DNA of 64,000 nucleotides from Nitratireductor aestuarii (GCF_014641695.1 NZ_BMIF01000002.1:62001-126000), one strand, 5' to 3'; shown: positions 29,799 to 39,137, numbered from the stretch's first letter. Made by a program: numbers and translations. Notes: generated by a model not told the origin, from the sequence alone.

Positions 29799-30716
29799 AT
29801 GGATCAGTCACATCTCTTGTCGTTTGAAACACTGCTTTCGCTGCACGCGGTGCAGGTGGAACAGCTGCTTACGGAGCTTCTTTCAGCCCGCACCCGCGAG
29901 GGTGAAGTTGTGCGCCCGGAGCGCCTGCTTTCGGCCATGCGCCATGGGGCACTCAACGGCGGCAAGCGCCTGCGTCCCTTCCTCGTGCTGGAGACGGCAA
30001 GGCTCTTCGATGCTGACGGTGGTGCCGTACTTCGCGTGGCTGCAGCACTCGAATGCATCCATTGCTATTCGCTGATCCATGACGATCTTCCTGCAATGGA
30101 CGACGACGACCTGCGGCGCGGGCAGCCGACGGTGCATCGCGCGTTTGACGAGGCTACGGCGATCCTGGCTGGCGACAGTCTGCTGACGCTCGCCTTCGAC
30201 ATCATCGCTAGCGAAGAAACGGAACTCGGAGCCCAGGCGAAGGTGGCTCTGATTTCGGCGCTCGCGCGTGCGGCCGGCGTAGGCGGCATGGCTGGCGGCC
30301 AGGCGCTGGATCTTGCCGCGGAGAAGGTGCGGCCCGATGAGGGCGGTATCGTCCAGCTGCAGGCGATGAAGACGGGCGCGCTGATTCGCTTCGCCTGTCT
30401 GGCAGGCGCCCTGATCGGCAATGCGACCACTGCGGAACGGGAAAGCCTCACGGCTTTTGGCGAAGCGATCGGGCTTGCGTTCCAGCTAGCGGATGACCTG
30501 CTGGACGTGACTGCCACCGCGGAAGATCTGGGCAAGGCGACCGGCAAGGATGCGGCCGCCGGCAAAGGCACGCTCGTGGCACTGCATGGCGAGGAATGGG
30601 CGCGTAACCAGCTGCGCGGGCTCGTGGCCCATGCGGAAGAGCTGCTCGCGCCGTTTGGTGAGGCAGCCGCCGTGCTCAAGGAAACGGCACGCTTCATCGC
30701 CTTCCGCAATCACTAG
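29799..30716 (+). CDS. ispA: farnesyl diphosphate synthase (polyprenyl synthetase)
   Basis: The product (305 aa) elongates allylic diphosphates with isopentenyl diphosphate. The first Asp-rich motif DDLPAMDDDD is at residues 95-104 and the second, DDLLD, at 232-236. GGKRLRP at 54-60 binds diphosphate. The two-residue insertion in the first motif and bulky residues before it (CYSLIHDD) fit a bacterial type II farnesyl diphosphate synthase, though geranylgeranyl chain length cannot be excluded. It is convergent with ispG, another isoprenoid gene, so both ends of the pathway sit side by side. Confidence 0.92.
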   Translation: MDQSHLLSFETLLSLHAVQVEQLLTELLSARTREGEVVRPERLLSAMRHGALNGGKRLRPFLVLETARLFDADGGAVLRVAAALECIHCYSLIHDDLPAMDDDDLRRGQPTVHRAFDEATAILAGDSLLTLAFDIIASEETELGAQAKVALISALARAAGVGGMAGGQALDLAAEKVRPDEGGIVQLQAMKTGALIRFACLAGALIGNATTAERESLTAFGEAIGLAFQLADDLLDVTATAEDLGKATGKDAAAGKGTLVALHGEEWARNQLRGLVAHAEELLAPFGEAAAVLKETARFIAFRNH

Positions 30717-30723
30717 CGCTAAC

Positions 30724-30755
30724 ACAAAAAAAGCCGACGCGGATGGCGCCGGCTT
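30724..30755 (-). terminator. terminator between ispA and ispG
   Basis: A 10-bp stem with one mismatch (arms 30731-30740 and 30746-30755) is followed on the minus strand by a run of seven T. It serves ispG and may act on ispA from the other side. Confidence 0.88.
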
Positions 30756-30779
30756 ATGAAGCGTCGGTTTCGAGCTATG

Positions 30780-32057
30780 TCAGGCCGGAACCTGTTCGGG
30801 CTGCACCTTCGGCATCCCGTAGCGGTTCTCGATGTAGGTCGCCAGCATCTGCTCGAATTCCTCAGCGATGCGCGGGCCACGCAAGGTCGCAACCTTCTTG
30901 CCGTCGACGAAGACGGGAGCTGCAGGCGTTTCGCCGGTGCCGGGAAGCGAGATGCCGATATTGGCGTGCTTCGATTCACCCGGGCCGTTGACGATGCAGC
31001 CCATGACGGCGACCTGCAGTTCTTCGACGCCCGGATACTGTTCACGCCAGATGGGCATGTTGCGGCGGATGTCTTCCTGGATCTTGTGAGCAAGCTCCTG
31101 GAACACGGTCGAGGTCGTGCGGCCACAGCCGGGGCAAGCCGCAACGACGGGAACGAACTGGCGGAAGCCCATGGTCTGCAGCAGTTCCTGCGCCACCTGC
31201 ACCTCACGGGTGCGATCGCCACCTGGTTCCGGCGTCAGCGAGATGCGGATCGTGTCGCCAATGCCCTGCTGCAGCAGGATGCCCATGGCTGCGGAGGAAG
31301 CAACGATGCCTTTGGAGCCCATGCCAGCTTCGGTGAGGCCGAGATGGAGCGAGTGGTTCGAACGCTTGGCCAGTTCGGCATAGACCGAGATCAGGTCCTG
31401 CACCTGGCTTACCTTGGCGGAGAGGATGATGCGGTCACGGCCGAGGCCGATCTCCTCGGCCATCTGGGCGGAGATCAACGCAGACTGGACGATCGCCTCG
31501 CGCATGACCTGCTGCGCCGTCAGAGGAAAGCCATTGGCCTGGTTCTCATCCATCAGACGGGTGAGCAGTTCCTGGTCCAGCGAACCCCAGTTCACACCAA
31601 TGCGAACTGGCTTGTTGTAGCGGATGGCGGTTTCGACGATCGAGCCGAACTGCACATCCTTCTTCTCGCGGAAGCCGACGTTACCGGGATTGATGCGGTA
31701 TTTGGCGAGCGCCTCGGCGCAGGCCGGATGATCCGCCAGCAGCTTATGCCCGATGTAGTGAAAGTCACCAATCAGCGGCACATCAATATTGAGACGGGCA
31801 AGGCGATCGCGAATGTGCGGGACCGCAGCAGCTGACTCGTCGCGATCAACCGTGATGCGCACCAGCTCGGAACCAGCACGATGCAGCGCCGCCACCTGGG
31901 CAACGGTTGCATCAATGTCGGCGGTGTCCGTGTTCGTCATGGACTGCACGACAACCGGAGCGTCTCCACCAACCAGGACGCCGCCAACATCGACGGCTAC
32001 GGAACGGCGGCGCGGAAGTGGGGATGTAAGGTAATCCGAAACAATGTCGGCGGTCAT
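30780..32057 (-). CDS. ispG: 4-hydroxy-3-methylbut-2-enyl diphosphate synthase (IspG/GcpE)
   Basis: The product (425 aa from the ATG at 32057) is the [4Fe-4S] enzyme that converts MEcPP to HMBPP in the methylerythritol phosphate pathway. Cluster ligands are visible as CPGCGR and [10 protein letters not shown] near the C-terminus. The N-terminal TIM-barrel has VQSMTNTDT and RINPGNVG. Length exceeds E. coli IspG (372), as is common in alphaproteobacteria. The start is preceded by GGAAGGGCAGG; a further upstream ATG at 32120 is not favoured. Confidence 0.95.
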   Translation of the reverse strand: MTADIVSDYLTSPLPRRRSVAVDVGGVLVGGDAPVVVQSMTNTDTADIDATVAQVAALHRAGSELVRITVDRDESAAAVPHIRDRLARLNIDVPLIGDFHYIGHKLLADHPACAEALAKYRINPGNVGFREKKDVQFGSIVETAIRYNKPVRIGVNWGSLDQELLTRLMDENQANGFPLTAQQVMREAIVQSALISAQMAEEIGLGRDRIILSAKVSQVQDLISVYAELAKRSNHSLHLGLTEAGMGSKGIVASSAAMGILLQQGIGDTIRISLTPEPGGDRTREVQVAQELLQTMGFRQFVPVVAACPGCGRTTSTVFQELAHKIQEDIRRNMPIWREQYPGVEELQVAVMGCIVNGPGESKHANIGISLPGTGETPAAPVFVDGKKVATLRGPRIAEEFEQMLATYIENRYGMPKVQPEQVPA

Positions 32058-32207
32058 GCTGGACCTGCCCTTCCTTGTGATCTTGCCCCGTGAGGTGGCG
32101 AAGCTGTGAGCAAAAGTCAATGGGTGTTAATGCCTCTGGCCCAGAGGGAACCAGCCGTAGCAGTGAACGTTAAGTCATCCGCCCCCTCATGATCGGGAAT
32201 GGATACC

Positions 32208-32516
32208 ATGAACAGGTTTGACAGTAATATCGGCGACACCCTTCAGGATCAACTTGCGAGCCTTGCAAGCGAGGTCGCCTCGCTCAAGAAGAGCCTGCGC
32301 AAGCAGGGCCGCAGCGCCTATAAGGACGCGCTTCACGTCAGCGAAGACGCAACCGATTGGCTGCGTGAACAGGCGGCCTATGCGCTGCCGGAGATTCGCC
32401 GCGGTGCGCATCAGCTGCAGCGTGCAGCAAAGAACAATCCAACCGCTACCGTCGGCATCGCCGCCGCTGGTTTCTTTGTGGTTGGAATGGCTCTGGCCTT
32501 CATGAAGCGCCGTTAG
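32208..32516 (+). CDS. small ElaB/YqjD-like membrane-anchored protein
   Basis: The product (102 aa) has an amphipathic N-terminal part (LASLASEVASLKKSLRKQ, about residues 17-34), a central helix, and a C-terminal membrane segment (TVGIAAAGFFVVGMALAF) ending MKRR. This is the layout of ElaB/YqjD/DUF883 proteins, which tether ribosomes or act as stress-related membrane anchors. An ATG three codons upstream at 32199 has its GGGA too close, so 32208 is preferred. No close neighbour explains its role. The IS element lies 128 bp downstream. Confidence 0.72.
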   Translation: MNRFDSNIGDTLQDQLASLASEVASLKKSLRKQGRSAYKDALHVSEDATDWLREQAAYALPEIRRGAHQLQRAAKNNPTATVGIAAAGFFVVGMALAFMKRR

Positions 32517-32644
32517 AAGAATATCTGCTGCGTTCAGATGAATTTTTCTGAACATGTTCTCAAATCTTCTGGTGGAGGTTATGTCTGGAAAGGCAAACCT
32601 CCCCGGAAGCCTCTTCATCGACTAACGATCTTTTGCCCGCCTAG

Positions 32645-33488
32645 GGTCCGGACCCATAAACAGGATTCACATGGTTGCCGCGATGTGATTCACTGCCTCT
32701 GGCGAGGAGGCACCATCGATGGCGGATTTCTTCTGGTTTTCAGATGAGCAGTGGGCGCGGATCGAGCCGCTCTTGCCGACCGATACGCGCGGGATGCCGA
32801 GGGTTGACGATCGGCGTGTGCTTTCCGGGATCGTCCATGCGCTGAAGAGCGGCGGGCGCTGGGGTGACTGCCCGGAGCACGTCTATGGGCCGAAGAAGAC
32901 GCTCTACAACCGCTTCCGGCGCTGGGCCGAGCGAGGCGTGTGGGAGCGCATCTTTGCCGACCTTGCCGGGATGGATGGCGTACCATCCAGGCTGTTCATC
33001 GACAGCTCGTGCATCAAGGTCCACCGCACCGCCGGCGGCGCAAAAGGGGGGCCTTGGCTCATGGTATCGGCATCACCAAAGGCGGCAGGAACACCAAGCT
33101 CCATGCGGTCTGCGATGAAAAGGGCCGTCCCCACGTCCTGCTCCTGACACCCGGCAACACCCACGATGCCAAGGTCGCCATGCTGGCGATCGATGCCGTC
33201 CCGCCGTCAGATTACCTGGTCGCCGACAAGGGCTACGACAGCAACGCCCTGCGCTCATGGCTGATCGAGCGCGGCACCACGCCGGTCATCCCGTCAAAGT
33301 CCAACCGCAAGGTCCCAATCGACCACGACTGCCAAATCTACCGGCAGCGCAACGTCGTCGAGCGCATGTTCTGCCGCTTCAAGGACTGGCGCCGCGTCGC
33401 CACCCGCTTCGATCGAAGCATCAAAACCTTCATGGCAACCATCGCCATCGCCGCCTTCGTCACATGGTGGCTCTAATGAGTCCGGACC
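32645..33488 (+). mobile_element. IS5-family insertion sequence (IS427-like), apparently intact
   Basis: The element is 844 bp. Its ends are inverted repeats: GGTCCGGACCCATAAA at the left and, reading inward, GGTCCGGACTCATTAG at the right. The flanks are CTAG on both sides (32641-32644 and 33489-33492), a four-base target duplication of the kind IS5-group elements make. It carries one transposase split over two frames. The intact ends, full DDE triad and perfect target duplication suggest recent insertion and possible activity. Confidence 0.9.
32719..33476 (+). CDS. IS5-family DDE transposase made by -1 frameshift
   Basis: The first frame (from the ATG at 32719, after GAGGAGG) gives the N-terminal part: FWFSDEQWARIEPLLP, then CPEHVYGPKKTLYNRFRRWA and the first catalytic Asp in FIDSSCIKVHRT. 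Near 33040-33049 the run AAAAGGGGGG allows slippage to the -1 frame. That frame continues GITKGGRNTKLHAV, then VADKGYDS with the second Asp, and RNVVERMFCRFKDWRR with the catalytic Glu, to the stop at 33476. The fused protein is about 252 aa, normal for IS427-type elements, which use such frameshifting. Without the shift, the first frame ends at 33147. Confidence 0.88.
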
Positions 33489-33529
33489 CTAGATAAGCAA
33501 AAAGACAATAATCTATTTGCTTTAGGTTC

Positions 33530-33547
33530 CTGACAGCATTATGTCAG
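33530..33547. promoter_or_regulatory. inverted repeat upstream of the RND efflux genes, possible operator
   Basis: CTGACA and TGTCAG flank a 6-bp spacer about 120 bp ahead of the RND adaptor gene. The size suits a dimeric repressor of TetR or MarR type, but no regulator gene adjoins the pump, so this is only a suggestion. Confidence 0.3.
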
Positions 33548-33669
33548 CAGCGCCCAATCGAAACACAATTATGTCGCAGGCCTACTGTAGGGAAGGTCCG
33601 CCTTTCTGCGTCTATAATTGAATATCGATTTATCAATCCCCATATGGGCGTCTTGTCCACTGGCCAGTC

Positions 33670-34803
33670 ATGGAAGCCATCATGTCGAAGATCAAGCTTC
33701 ACAAGATCGTCGCGCTCGGCGTGCTCGTCGCTACTGGCGTCTGGGTGGCCTCGGGGCAGTTCTCGTCCGTCGGTAGCGCCAGGCCAGATCCTTCCCAGGC
33801 TCAGGAAGAGCAGAAGGAAGTTGCTGTACCGCTGAAGAACGTGCAGGTGGCCGTGCCGCCGCGCGTGTCCCATGCGCGCACGATCCGCGTTTCCGGACAG
33901 ACCGAAGCTGAAAAGAATTCGGTTCTGGCTTCCAGAGCCAACGGCGTCATCGAGGAACTGGCTGTCTCAAAAGGCGACTATGTCAACAAGGGCGACCTCA
34001 TCCTGCGCCTCGAAAGCGAAGGCAAGGAAGCGGCCGTAACGTCGGCTGAACAGACCCTGAAGCAGCGCAAGGCAGAACTGGAAGCGGCCGAACGCCTTGC
34101 CAAGGGCGGCAACCTTGCCTCCCTGCAGCGCGATGCAGCCCGCACCGCTCTTGCTTCGGCGCAGTCGGCTCTGGAACTGGCCCAGGCAGAACTCAATCGC
34201 GTCACTCTCAGTGCGCCTTTCTCCGGCATCGTCGACAGGGTGCACGTGGAGGAAGGAAGCTCGGTGATGCAGGGCGCCGAAGTCGCCACGCTCCTCAAGC
34301 TTGATCCGATCATTGTTGTCGGCGAAGTGAGCGAACGCGAGCTCGGCAACATCACCAAGGGCGACAAGGCCACGGTTACGCTGGTCAACGGCAAGAATGT
34401 CGAGGGAACGCTCAAGTATGTTAGCCGCGCAGCATCGCCCCGGACCAGAACCTTCCGCATTGAGGTGGAGGTGCCGAACCCAGACAACGCGCTGCCGGCC
34501 GGCATGACGGCGGAAATCGCCGTTCGCGCCAAGACGCTGGAGACCGTCGCACTGCCACGCTCGGTCGTTACCCTGCATCCGGATGGCGAGCTCGGCGTTC
34601 GCAGCGTCGATGGTGACGGTACCGTTTCCTTCCACGCGATCGACATCGTCGATGATACGCCGGAAGCATTGTTCGTGGCCGGCATTCCGGAAGATGCCCG
34701 CATCATCGTCGCCGGACAGGACTTCGTCGTCGAGGGCGAAAAGGTCAATGCCCAGAACGCCGATGCGGACACGATCAAGAATCTCGCACGCAACGTGCCA
34801 TAA
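33670..34803 (+). CDS. RND efflux periplasmic adaptor (membrane fusion protein)
   Basis: The product (377 aa) has an N-terminal membrane anchor (about residues 11-30) and no lipobox. A half-lipoyl segment (ASRANGVIEELAVSKGDYVNKGD) is followed by an alpha-helical hairpin (about 115-175), the second lipoyl half with SAPFSGIVDRVHVEEGS, and beta-barrel and membrane-proximal domains. This is the HlyD/AcrA adaptor architecture, linking an inner-membrane pump to an outer-membrane channel. The pump gene follows after 235 bp. No TolC-like gene is present nearby. An ATG at 33682 is an alternative start. Confidence 0.92.
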   Translation: MEAIMSKIKLHKIVALGVLVATGVWVASGQFSSVGSARPDPSQAQEEQKEVAVPLKNVQVAVPPRVSHARTIRVSGQTEAEKNSVLASRANGVIEELAVSKGDYVNKGDLILRLESEGKEAAVTSAEQTLKQRKAELEAAERLAKGGNLASLQRDAARTALASAQSALELAQAELNRVTLSAPFSGIVDRVHVEEGSSVMQGAEVATLLKLDPIIVVGEVSERELGNITKGDKATVTLVNGKNVEGTLKYVSRAASPRTRTFRIEVEVPNPDNALPAGMTAEIAVRAKTLETVALPRSVVTLHPDGELGVRSVDGDGTVSFHAIDIVDDTPEALFVAGIPEDARIIVAGQDFVVEGEKVNAQNADADTIKNLARNVP

Positions 34804-34976
34804 CAAAGAACCTGAAGCCACCTCACCTGCCACGCAGCTGAAAAAGCGATGGCACTGCCAGTGGCTTCACCAAGTTCCTGGGGTAGGTCCCGCCTTCCAT
34901 CCGGAACTGCAAGAACCAAGGTTGGATCATTTAGGCCGCTCAAGAATGCCGTCTTGATCCAAGTCTTTGTAATATC

Positions 34977-35024
34977 GCAACTCCGGACGGAAAACCGGTT
35001 CCCGCTTTTCCTGGAGTTGCCCTA
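34977..35024. repeat. short dispersed repeat, copy A (before RND pump gene)
   Basis: The stretch has 8-bp inverted ends (GCAACTCC at 34977-34984, GGAGTTGC at 35013-35020) around a core CCGGA...ACCGGTTCCCGCTTTTCC. Two divergent relatives occur at 38257-38300 and 39371-39410. Similar elements ending in TTGCTCTA are familiar from rhizobial intergenic regions. Confidence 0.6.
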
Positions 35025-35038
35025 GAGGAGGCACCCAC

Positions 35039-38000
35039 GTGGATATCGTGCGTCTTGCAATCCATAACGCAAGGCTGACGCTCTCGATCCTGGCATTCTT
35101 CATAGTGGCCGGAGCGCTCTCCTATTTGCAGATCCCCAAGGAAGCGGAGCCTGACGTTCCGATTCCGATCATCTATGTCAGCATGATGTATCAAGGCATC
35201 TCGCCAGAGGATTCCGAGCGTCTGCTGCTCAGACCGATGGAGACATCGCTCAAAGGCCTTGAGGGCGTCAAAGAGATGCGTTCCGCTGCCTATGAAGGCG
35301 GCGGTTTCGTGCTGATCGAGTTCCAGGCGGGCTACGACTTTTCGAACGCCATCGAAGATGTGCGCGCCAAGGTGGCGGACGCCCGGCGCGAACTTCCGCA
35401 GGCAGCTGAAGAACCCACGGTCAACGAAGTCAACATCTCCGAGTTTCCGATCCTGGTCGTCACACTTGCGGGCGACGTGCCCGAGCGCGTGTTGACCAAT
35501 GCCGCCAAGGAATTGCGTGACCGCATCGAGGAAGTGCCGGGCGTGCTGGAAGGTTCGCTCCAGGGTTCGCGCGACGATCTTGTCGAGGTCATCGTCGATC
35601 CGATGAAGCTCTCCTCCTACGGGATCGAGCTCAATCAGCTCGTTTCCGCAATCGGTGCTTCGAACAGCCTCGTTGCCGCCGGTGCGTTGGAAGGCTCCGA
35701 AGGCCGCTTCGCGGTCAAGGTGCCATCATTGATCGAGAACCTGGAGGACATCGCGAACCTGCCGATCGTCGCCAGCAAGGATGCCGTGATCCGCGCCCGT
35801 GACATCGCGACTCTCCGTTCGACCTTCACGGATGCCGAGTCGATCACGCGCCTCGATGGCCGCAAGGCTGTTGCGATCGAAGTCAAGAAGCGCGTGGGCT
35901 CGAACCTCGTGGATACAGTCGATCAGGTGAAGGCCATTGCGGATGAATTTGGCCAGTCCCTGCCCGGCGGGATCACCGTCAGCTATTCGCAGGACAAGTC
36001 CGTGATGATCCGCGATCTTCTGGACGAGCTCCAGAACCACGTGATCGTCGCGATCATCCTCGTCTTCATCATCGTACTCTACACGCTCTCAGGCCGCGCT
36101 TCGCTGCTGATCGGCATGGCGGTGCCCGCCTCGTTCCTCATGGGCATCTTTGCGCTCGCCATGATGGGCTACACGGTCAACATGATCGTGCTCTTCAGCC
36201 TCATCCTCGCGGTGGGCATGCTGGTAGATGACGCGATCATTGTCACAGAATTCGCTGAACGGCGAATGACGGAGGGAATGCCACGCGAAGAGGCGTTCGA
36301 GCTTGCCGCCAAGCGCATGGCCGGTCCGGTGATCGCCGCCACCTTGACCCGTATCGCCGCCTTCTCGCCGCTGCTGTTCTGGCCAGGCATTGTCGGCGAG
36401 TTCATGAAGTATATGCCGATCACGCTCATCGTGACGCTGGCGGCTTCCATGCTTTATGCCCTGGTGTTCACACCGACGCTCGGCGCCATGTTCGCCAAGG
36501 CGCACGTGGAGCCGGAGCCCGGTCCCGACGGTTGGTACATCAACCTGGTCAAGCAGGCGGTGCGCTTCCCGGTTACGGTGCTGATGCTGGCTGTCGCGCT
36601 GCTGGTCGGCGTGATGTTCACCTATTCCAAGTATGGCGCGGGCGTGGAATTCTTCCCCAACGTCGAGCCGGAATACGGGCTCATGTATGTGCATGCGCGT
36701 GGCAACCTCTCGCTCGATGAGATGGACCGCCTCGTCCGGCCTGCCGAGGAAAAGCTCCTCAACTGGGAAGGCATCGAGTCCGTCTATACGCGCATCGGCC
36801 GCACGCGCGGCGGTGGCCAGGACATCGATGAAGATGTGGTAGGCATCATCCAGTACGAGTTCGTCGACTGGCGCGAGAGAAAGGCCGCCAACGATATCCT
36901 GAGCGACCTGCGCGCCGAGATGGCCGACATGCCCGGCGTGGAGATCGAAGTGCGCGTACCGGATGCCGGTCCGCCCACAGGCCAGCCGATCCAGATCCAG
37001 CTTTCGGCAGTCGATCCGACGAACCTGAATGATCAGGCGAAAGCCGTTGCCGAACGGATCTCCGAGATTCCGGGCGTGATCGACATCTCCAATGGTCTGC
37101 CGCCCCCCGGCGTGGACTGGGCGATCCGCGTTGATCGCGCCATGGCGGCACAGTATCAGGTGAGCCCCGCCTCCGTCGGTTCCGTGGTCCAGCTTGTGAC
37201 GAACGGTCTGAAGCTGTCCGAGTATCGGCCTGCGGGCGCCGACGACGCCGTCGACATTCGTCTTCGCCTGCCGGACGACCGCCGGACGCTCTCAGCACTC
37301 GACCAGTTGCGCGTGCAGACGAGCGACGGTCCGGTGCCGATCACCAACTTCGTCGTGCGCGAGCCGGAGGCCAGCAGTGGCATCCTGAACCGCATCAATG
37401 GCGTGCGCACGATCACCGTCTCTGCGAACGTGGCTAGCGACCAGCAGGTGGCTGCCGTCCAACAGCAGGTGGTGCAGGCGGTGAACGAGATGGACCTTGC
37501 CGGCACGCGCTGGAAGCTTGCAGGCTCCAGCGAAGAGAGTGACGCCGCCGCGGCCTTCCTTGGCAATGCTTTCGGCGCCGCGATCTTCCTGATCTTCGTC
37601 GTGCTGCTGGCGCAGTTCAACCGCTTCACCAGCGTCTGGCTGGTGCTGATGACCGTCATCATGTCGACGATCGGCGTGTTCCTGGGCCTCCTGCTAACGG
37701 GCCAGCCCTTCGGCATCGTCATGTCCGGCATCGGCGTGATCGCGCTCGCCGGCGTCGTCGTGAACAACAACATCGTTCTGATCGACACGTACGACCGGCT
37801 TCGTCACGAAGGCATGAACAAGTACGACGCCATCATCCAGACCTGCCGTGAACGCGCGCGGCCAGTGCTGCTGACCGCCATCAGCGCCGTCATGGGCGTG
37901 TTGCCGATTGCCTTCGGCGTGGGCCTTGAGCTCTCGCACCACGAGGTGACGTTCAATGCGCCTTCCACGCAGTGGTGGATCTCGCTGTCGAGCGCCATCG

Positions 38001-38182
38001 TTTACGGCCTGAGCTTCGCCACGGTGCTGACCCTCATCGTTACGCCGGCCGCGCTGATGGTGTTTACGCGCGAGAAGCGGCCGGAAGGCGGCTCGTGGTT
38101 CAGCCGCCTGTTCCGCTGGCGCAGGCGCAGAGGCGAGGAAGACGCCGCAGAACTGCCGGCTTCGCCGAGCCCGGCCGAGTAA
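35039..38182 (+). CDS. RND family efflux pump, inner-membrane permease
   Basis: The product (1047 aa, GTG start after AGAGGAGG) is a proton-driven resistance-nodulation-division transporter with 12 helices and two large periplasmic loops (after helices 1 and 7). The first helix is SILAFFIVAGALSYLQIP. The helix-4 Asp pair of proton relay lies at D397/D398 in LVDDAIIVTEFAERR. In the second half VVVNNNIVLIDTYDRLR corresponds to helix 10. The family resembles AcrB-like HAE1 pumps and multidrug homologues of MexF/OqxB type rather than metal pumps. The basic tail RWRRRRGEE is cytoplasmic. Substrate is unknown. Confidence 0.92.
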   Translation: MDIVRLAIHNARLTLSILAFFIVAGALSYLQIPKEAEPDVPIPIIYVSMMYQGISPEDSERLLLRPMETSLKGLEGVKEMRSAAYEGGGFVLIEFQAGYDFSNAIEDVRAKVADARRELPQAAEEPTVNEVNISEFPILVVTLAGDVPERVLTNAAKELRDRIEEVPGVLEGSLQGSRDDLVEVIVDPMKLSSYGIELNQLVSAIGASNSLVAAGALEGSEGRFAVKVPSLIENLEDIANLPIVASKDAVIRARDIATLRSTFTDAESITRLDGRKAVAIEVKKRVGSNLVDTVDQVKAIADEFGQSLPGGITVSYSQDKSVMIRDLLDELQNHVIVAIILVFIIVLYTLSGRASLLIGMAVPASFLMGIFALAMMGYTVNMIVLFSLILAVGMLVDDAIIVTEFAERRMTEGMPREEAFELAAKRMAGPVIAATLTRIAAFSPLLFWPGIVGEFMKYMPITLIVTLAASMLYALVFTPTLGAMFAKAHVEPEPGPDGWYINLVKQAVRFPVTVLMLAVALLVGVMFTYSKYGAGVEFFPNVEPEYGLMYVHARGNLSLDEMDRLVRPAEEKLLNWEGIESVYTRIGRTRGGGQDIDEDVVGIIQYEFVDWRERKAANDILSDLRAEMADMPGVEIEVRVPDAGPPTGQPIQIQLSAVDPTNLNDQAKAVAERISEIPGVIDISNGLPPPGVDWAIRVDRAMAAQYQVSPASVGSVVQLVTNGLKLSEYRPAGADDAVDIRLRLPDDRRTLSALDQLRVQTSDGPVPITNFVVREPEASSGILNRINGVRTITVSANVASDQQVAAVQQQVVQAVNEMDLAGTRWKLAGSSEESDAAAAFLGNAFGAAIFLIFVVLLAQFNRFTSVWLVLMTVIMSTIGVFLGLLLTGQPFGIVMSGIGVIALAGVVVNNNIVLIDTYDRLRHEGMNKYDAIIQTCRERARPVLLTAISAVMGVLPIAFGVGLELSHHEVTFNAPSTQWWISLSSAIVYGLSFATVLTLIVTPAALMVFTREKRPEGGSWFSRLFRWRRRRGEEDAAELPASPSPAE

Positions 38183-38256
38183 GATCAAGGACGCAAGGAC
38201 TTGGATCGTTTCTGTGCTCGCAGGAGCCAGAAGCGATCCGTTCTTCAACCCGGTTC

Positions 38257-38300
38257 AACTTCCGGAAGAAGCGCCATACCCGCTTTCCTGGAATTGTATG
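38257..38300. repeat. short dispersed repeat, copy B (after RND pump gene)
   Basis: The core ACTTCCGGA...CCATACCCGCTTTCCTGGAATTG aligns with copy A over about 40 bp with several differences. It lies in the 187 bp between the pump gene and the DUF3309 gene. Confidence 0.5.
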
Positions 38301-38369
38301 CCGCATAAGGAACTGTCCGGATGCGGAAGCGTTGTTCTTCCGCACATCAATCAGACAAGGACAGTTCCA

Positions 38370-38528
38370 ATGTCGCTTGGTACAATTCTCATCATTATTC
38401 TTATTCTACTTCTGCTCGGCGCCGTGCCCGCATGGCCCTATTCACGCGGTTGGGGCTATGGTCCTTCCGGCCTGGTTGGCCTCGTACTGGTTGTACTGCT
38501 CATCCTCGTTCTTATGGGGCGGATCTAG
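38370..38528 (+). CDS. DUF3309 family small membrane protein
   Basis: The product (52 aa) starts MSLGTILIIILILLLLGAVP, followed by AWPYSRGWGYGPSG and a second hydrophobic segment ending VLMGRI. Two short helices around a Trp/Tyr/Gly-rich centre are the DUF3309 pattern, common in Proteobacteria and of unknown function. The ATG at 38370 follows AAGGA. The 3' end overlaps the convergent basic-protein gene by 17 bases. Confidence 0.85.
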   Translation: MSLGTILIIILILLLLGAVPAWPYSRGWGYGPSGLVGLVLVVLLILVLMGRI

Positions 38529-38760
38529 TCAAGCCCTTCAGAAAATCGCCGAGACGCTGCATAGCTCCGCGTTTCGGCCTTTTCGTAGCCCGCGCAGAAG
38601 TCGTCGTGCCAGCTTTTCTGGTCGGTGACTTTTGACGGGCAGACTTTGCGGCCGTACTCTTCCGCGCTGCAACCGCCTGCTTGGGCAGGTCTGGCTTTGC
38701 GGTTGTGCGGTCTGACTTCTTTGCCGGCTTGGGCTTTGCCTTGAGCGCTTGCTTTACCAT
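38512..38760 (-). CDS. small Lys/Ala/Pro-rich basic protein, frame uncertain
   Basis: The ATG at 38760 with GGAG seven bases upstream opens an 82-residue frame with a histone-tail-like composition (MVKQALKAKPKPAKKSDRTT). G+C at third positions is high in the first half but falls after about 38645. There the neighbouring frame, which ends at 38525, shows better codon use and a more protein-like composition (SKVTDQKSWHDDFCAGYEKA). Either the gene carries a frameshift joining the two, or only one frame is real. The family is not recognised; DNA binding is conceivable from charge alone. Confidence 0.4.
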   Translation of the reverse strand: MVKQALKAKPKPAKKSDRTTAKPDLPKQAVAARKSTAAKSARQKSPTRKAGTTTSARATKRPKRGAMQRLGDFLKGLTRSAP

Positions 38761-39137
38761 GATGCAACTCCAAATCCTACGCGGTGGACATGACCGGCCG
38801 TTGCTCGTACCGCAGCCGGGTTCTGCGTGGTGACACTCGATCCAATGGGCAGCGATCGGGTGTCCAGCTTCAGGACATAATTGCTGCCGTATCGATCAGG
38901 GGTAAGCGCGCAGGGGAAGGAAAAACGGCCCAGGCGGTCAGTCTTGACCCATACGCCGTTTATGCTCGCGATTGCCACTCCAGGTAAGCCGCGTTCGAAC
39001 CGGTCATGAACGCCATTCCGGTTCTGGTCGTCAAAAACTACACCGATAATGTCGGTGCAGTTGAAGGATGTATAGGCTGCGTTGACGGCGACAGCCAATA
39101 GCGCTCCAAGGGACGCAAACATTGTACGATACTCCAT
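38754..39137 (-). CDS. secreted single SdrD_B-like domain protein
   Basis: The product (127 aa from the ATG at 39137) has a signal-like N-terminus (TMFASLGALLAVAVNAAY). One B-type repeat domain follows, with GVVFDDQNRNGVHDRFERGL and the later TDRLGRFSFPC. The end, GSNYVLKLDTRSLPIG...RATAGH, resembles a conserved section of large rhizobial DUF11/OmpA-type surface proteins. Here it stands alone, so it is either a small secreted or periplasmic protein or a remnant of a bigger one. It overlaps the basic-protein gene downstream by seven bases. Confidence 0.65.
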   Translation of the reverse strand: MEYRTMFASLGALLAVAVNAAYTSFNCTDIIGVVFDDQNRNGVHDRFERGLPGVAIASINGVWVKTDRLGRFSFPCALTPDRYGSNYVLKLDTRSLPIGSSVTTQNPAAVRATAGHVHRVGFGVASW

